A stretch of DNA of 5,909 nt from an uncultured Erythrobacter sp. GTDB taxonomy: Bacteria > Pseudomonadota > Alphaproteobacteria > Sphingomonadales > Sphingomonadaceae. The DNA is taken from NCBI GenBank assembly GCA_947258465.1, contig CAMYIQ010000257.1, positions 1 to 5,909 of the forward strand, in the 5' to 3' direction. The translations under genes were made by a program, and so were the position numbers. Below, piece after piece: positions 5,811 to 5,909 of this stretch. The notes under the pieces were generated by a model, which saw only the letters and a list, made by a program, of their open reading frames with translations, ran no database searches and was not told where the DNA came from. Position 1 is the stretch's first letter; every line of letters starts with the position of its first letter.

Positions 5811-5813
5811 ACG

Positions 5814-5909
5814 AAATGGGCATGGGTGGACGAACCTGGGATCGAACATCTTTCCTACCCGCTACCTCCTTCGCTAAGGATGCGGCAAGGCGAGTTGAAA
5901 TGGCCATGG
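5814..5909. other. Unassigned right end, possible upstream region of another gene
   Basis: No gene can be supported here. There is a small perfect inverted repeat, TCCTT and AAGGA, at 5867-5880 with a CGCT loop. An ATG at 5900 on the plus strand has AAGG nine bases before it and could begin a gene that continues past the edge, but only ten bases of it are visible. On the minus strand an open frame starting at 5907 runs back through repeat elements 4 and 3 and ends at 5725. Much of its coding would be repeat sequence, so it is probably not a gene. Confidence 0.3.

Noticed and set aside
5609..5813. CRISPR array
   Set aside because: The repeats are individually palindromic, alternate in orientation and vary in sequence; there are no identical direct repeats with uniform spacers and no cas genes.
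5828..5860. tRNA-like T-arm on the minus strand (GTTCGATCC)
   Set aside because: The flanking bases do not pair to form a T stem, and no acceptor, anticodon or D arm can be drawn around it.
5725..5907. A 60-codon minus-strand frame beginning MAISTRLAASLAKEVAG
   Set aside because: Much of it translates the hairpin repeats 3 and 4, and it lacks a visible ribosome binding site within the window; it is probably not coding.
1..5909. A novel defence, mobile or biosynthetic system
   Set aside because: Both strands were read for nucleases, toxins, transposases, integrases, reverse transcriptases and similar genes; every substantial reading frame is accounted for by a housekeeping or envelope gene, apart from the small three-helix protein at 430-804.

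Overview
The window looks like ordinary chromosome from a GC-rich alphaproteobacterium, most likely of the Sphingomonadales and possibly the Erythrobacter group. This rests on the sequence style of the LptB N-terminus, the TldE/PmbA and HisRS proteins, and GC-rich palindromes with CTTGA/CTTGT loops downstream of hisS. No database search was possible, so the taxon is an inference.

Layout from left to right: (1) 1-232, minus strand: the 5' end of lptB, the ATPase of the lipopolysaccharide exporter, cut by the window edge. (2) 233-429: a divergent spacer. (3) 430-3594, plus strand: a three-gene run made of a small three-helix membrane protein of unknown function, a TldE/PmbA-type TldD-family protein, and an MscS-type mechanosensitive channel with a secretion signal and a periplasmic BON domain. 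The last two genes overlap by 4 bp (GTGA) and are probably translationally coupled. (4) 3595-3646: a convergent spacer with a GC-rich hairpin that could terminate both strands. (5) 3647-4180, minus strand: ppa, a soluble family I inorganic pyrophosphatase. (6) 4181-4374: a divergent spacer. (7) 4375-5616, plus strand: hisS, histidyl-tRNA synthetase. (8) 5609-5813: a cluster of four related hairpins forming two inverted pairs; the first hairpin contains the hisS stop codon. (9) 5814-5909: unassigned sequence that may lead into another gene.

Most genes are housekeeping: envelope assembly (lptB), osmotic protection (the MscS-type channel), peptide maturation or turnover (TldE), pyrophosphate removal (ppa) and translation (hisS). 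Ppa hydrolyses the PPi that HisRS and other ligases release, but the two genes are divergent and need not be co-regulated. I saw no defence system, phage, insertion sequence, CRISPR array or biosynthetic cluster. The observations most worth a second look are the hairpin cluster, whose copies differ by compensatory base changes that keep each stem intact, its overlap with the end of hisS, and the BON-MscS domain combination.
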